DNA of 64,000 nucleotides from Auanema rhodensis. Its lineage: Eukaryota > Nematoda > Chromadorea > Rhabditida > Rhabditidae. Shown here piece after piece: positions 62,601 through 64,000 of this stretch. The notes below the pieces were generated by a model. That model saw only the letters and a program-made list of their open reading frames with translations. It ran no database searches and had not been told where the DNA came from. The stretch's first letter is position 1; the number at the start of each line of letters is the position of its first letter. The translations under genes and the position numbers were made by a program. Location: assembly GCA_964057225.1 (NCBI GenBank), contig OZ059900.1, forward strand, positions 10,178,501-10,242,500, written 5' to 3'.

Positions 62601-62884
62601 TCATATAGGTAGAGCTTTGAATGATGTGAGTCGTGATAATAATCCATGAATGTAATATAATGCTGTTGCAAGGATTGAACATGGTACAGTTATTGAGATC
62701 ATTTCTAGGCATTTCGCATTGAATGATGTTTTTCCCATCTGAGACTTAAACATGAAAGGCAGTGTGAAGCTTAATTTGAAACAAAATTTACCTTCGGCTC
62801 AATAATAATGCCTAATATTACTGAGCACATCAATAAAGCTTTGATATAGATATCAATAGTAAATGGATGACGAATAGCATGCAT
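62601..62884 (-). CDS. Two-membrane-segment microprotein
   Basis: Exons 62792-62884 and 62601-62738 join in phase 0 to 76 aa. Segment 1 is about residues 10-28 (IYIKALLMCSVILGIII) and segment 2 about 44-66 (MISITVPCSILATALYYIHG), separated by the polar EPKMGKTSFNAK. The intron has a TTTAC-type donor complement (GTAAAT) and a TCTCAG acceptor. A CTACAG site 18 bases before the start codon could accept a spliced leader or an upstream exon. No homologue was recognised. Size and layout suggest a small organelle or ER membrane subunit, but that is speculation. Confidence 0.55.
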
Positions 62885-64000
62885 ATTTGAAATAAAAGTT
62901 ATACTGTAGATGGAGAGTAAATGAGTTGGGATATAGAATGAAAATGTGATGCGTATATATACCTACTTATAAATTAAATTAAAAACTAATTTGCATGAGA
63001 AACAGCGCAATAGGTTAGTGAATACACATGCCGTCTTAAGCTATATTTGCGTGGGTACACAGATATTGAAAAATTTAAAATTTTTAAATATTTTTGATTT
63101 TCACATATTTGTTTACTTTTCCAAAATTCATGCGAAAATTCTGTTACAATAATTGAATTTTATGAAATGTTCCGAAATTTCTTTTTGGAATTGGTCAATT
63201 GGAATAGTTATTCTCTAAGATTGAAGTTAAGTTTTTATTTTTCTCAAATTTGCTATGGAACAGAAAAGTTTTAAGATTTTGCCAATGACAAATTTGAAAC
63301 AAATTATTTAATATGAAAAATATTATATAAATAAAAATTTTTAATACTCAGAAGAATTCTAAAAATGTCTCCGAGGCTCCTCGGAAGAAAAAAAAACAAA
63401 TGGTATACGCAATTGTTAAGAGAATTCTAACAATTCTTGTGTATTATGTATTATGATATGAAAAATTTTTTGGGAAAACTCATAATTTCCATTTTTTCTT
63501 TCATATTTGAGAAATTATTTTATTTATTCTTATATAATATATGAATATATTCATATACTGTTTTAATATTATCACGATATTCCTCGTTTGCCGTGAAGTT
63601 ATGTTAAATCAAAAAAACTCCCACGTAAGCCCTTTTCATGTTGAATTTTTCAAAAATTTCGGAAACATTTTATTCATTTTTTTTTGTCAAATATTTGAAA
63701 TAATTTTTGAATAGTTCCAAGTATTTGCAATCAACTTTTCTAACCCAAATATTTTCAATTAAAGTTTGAATAAAAAAAACTGATTTTTGCTCTTTTTTTG
63801 GACTTTTCGGTAATCACATATAACTGAATAAAGTTAAAAAAAGTTTCTTTCTAAATGTTAAATAAATATTTGTTATTCCTAGTAATGAGGTGGTGTTTAA
63901 AAATAAAATGATCTTCTACCGACACGTAATATCGGAAATGTCATCATTATTAAAACAATGTTTGTCATTTTTACTGTTTAATTTATAATATTGCTTGTAT
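62885..64000. other. Right end of window, no gene seen
   Basis: Very AT-rich with homopolymer runs. No exon, RNA gene or repeat supported. Confidence 0.5.

Noticed and set aside
1-64000. CRISPR arrays, prokaryotic operons, ribosome binding sites
   Set aside because: The DNA is eukaryotic with spliced genes; the tandem repeats here have no spacers and are U2 tails, exons or satellite units.

Overview
The window is nuclear DNA from a nematode. It is AT-rich and its genes have many exons with mostly 45-60 bp GT-AG introns. Acceptors are mixed TTTTAG/TTTCAG, 5S rRNA is nematode-like, and U2 snRNA has the invariant 5' end. The clade cannot be fixed from sequence alone, and no spliced-leader gene was seen. 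Gene models were built by hand from six-frame reading and splice signals. Where every exon joined in frame, the total CDS length was a multiple of three.

Layout. A family-2 membrane glycosyltransferase (990-3777, +) comes first. Next is an 8.1-kb inverted repeat (4694-12843). Its arms carry opposed U2 snRNA genes with tandem 164-bp U2 tails, a 5S rRNA gene (truncated on the left) and an inner foldback core. At 13501-16600 (-) a 21-exon gene has nine tandem copies of a two-exon cassette, several encoding an I-D-L-T motif like SUMO-interacting motifs. From 16.7 to 19.9 kb there are 221-bp tandem repeats, 5S relics, a lone transposon end and two coiled-coil genes, one broken. About 17 kb with no firm gene follows. 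An SLC6 transporter of the NTT4/B0AT-like subgroup spans 38052-45462 (+).

The right third holds a small HP1-like chromodomain/chromoshadow gene (46772-47343, -) with a partial duplicate. It then has two apparently identical head-to-head RhoGAP-like genes in a 1,429-bp inverted repeat (48844-52256), which lack the expected arginine finger. An unrecognised multi-exon fragment and a Pao/BEL-like gag relic follow. A 5.3-kb element with 365-bp terminal inverted repeats (55191-60488) contains the second foldback core, a coiled-coil fragment, a tRNA-Thr relic and a second intact-looking 5S gene. An RNF141-like RING protein (61098-62002, -) and a two-membrane-segment microprotein (62601-62884, -) close the window.

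The most unusual theme is a family of palindromic elements found with RNA-polymerase-III-type and snRNA genes (5S, U2, tRNA-like) and with coiled-coil gene fragments. The other main discoveries are the repeat-exon gene and the inverted, catalytically suspect RhoGAP pair. No operon or shared pathway links the single-copy genes.
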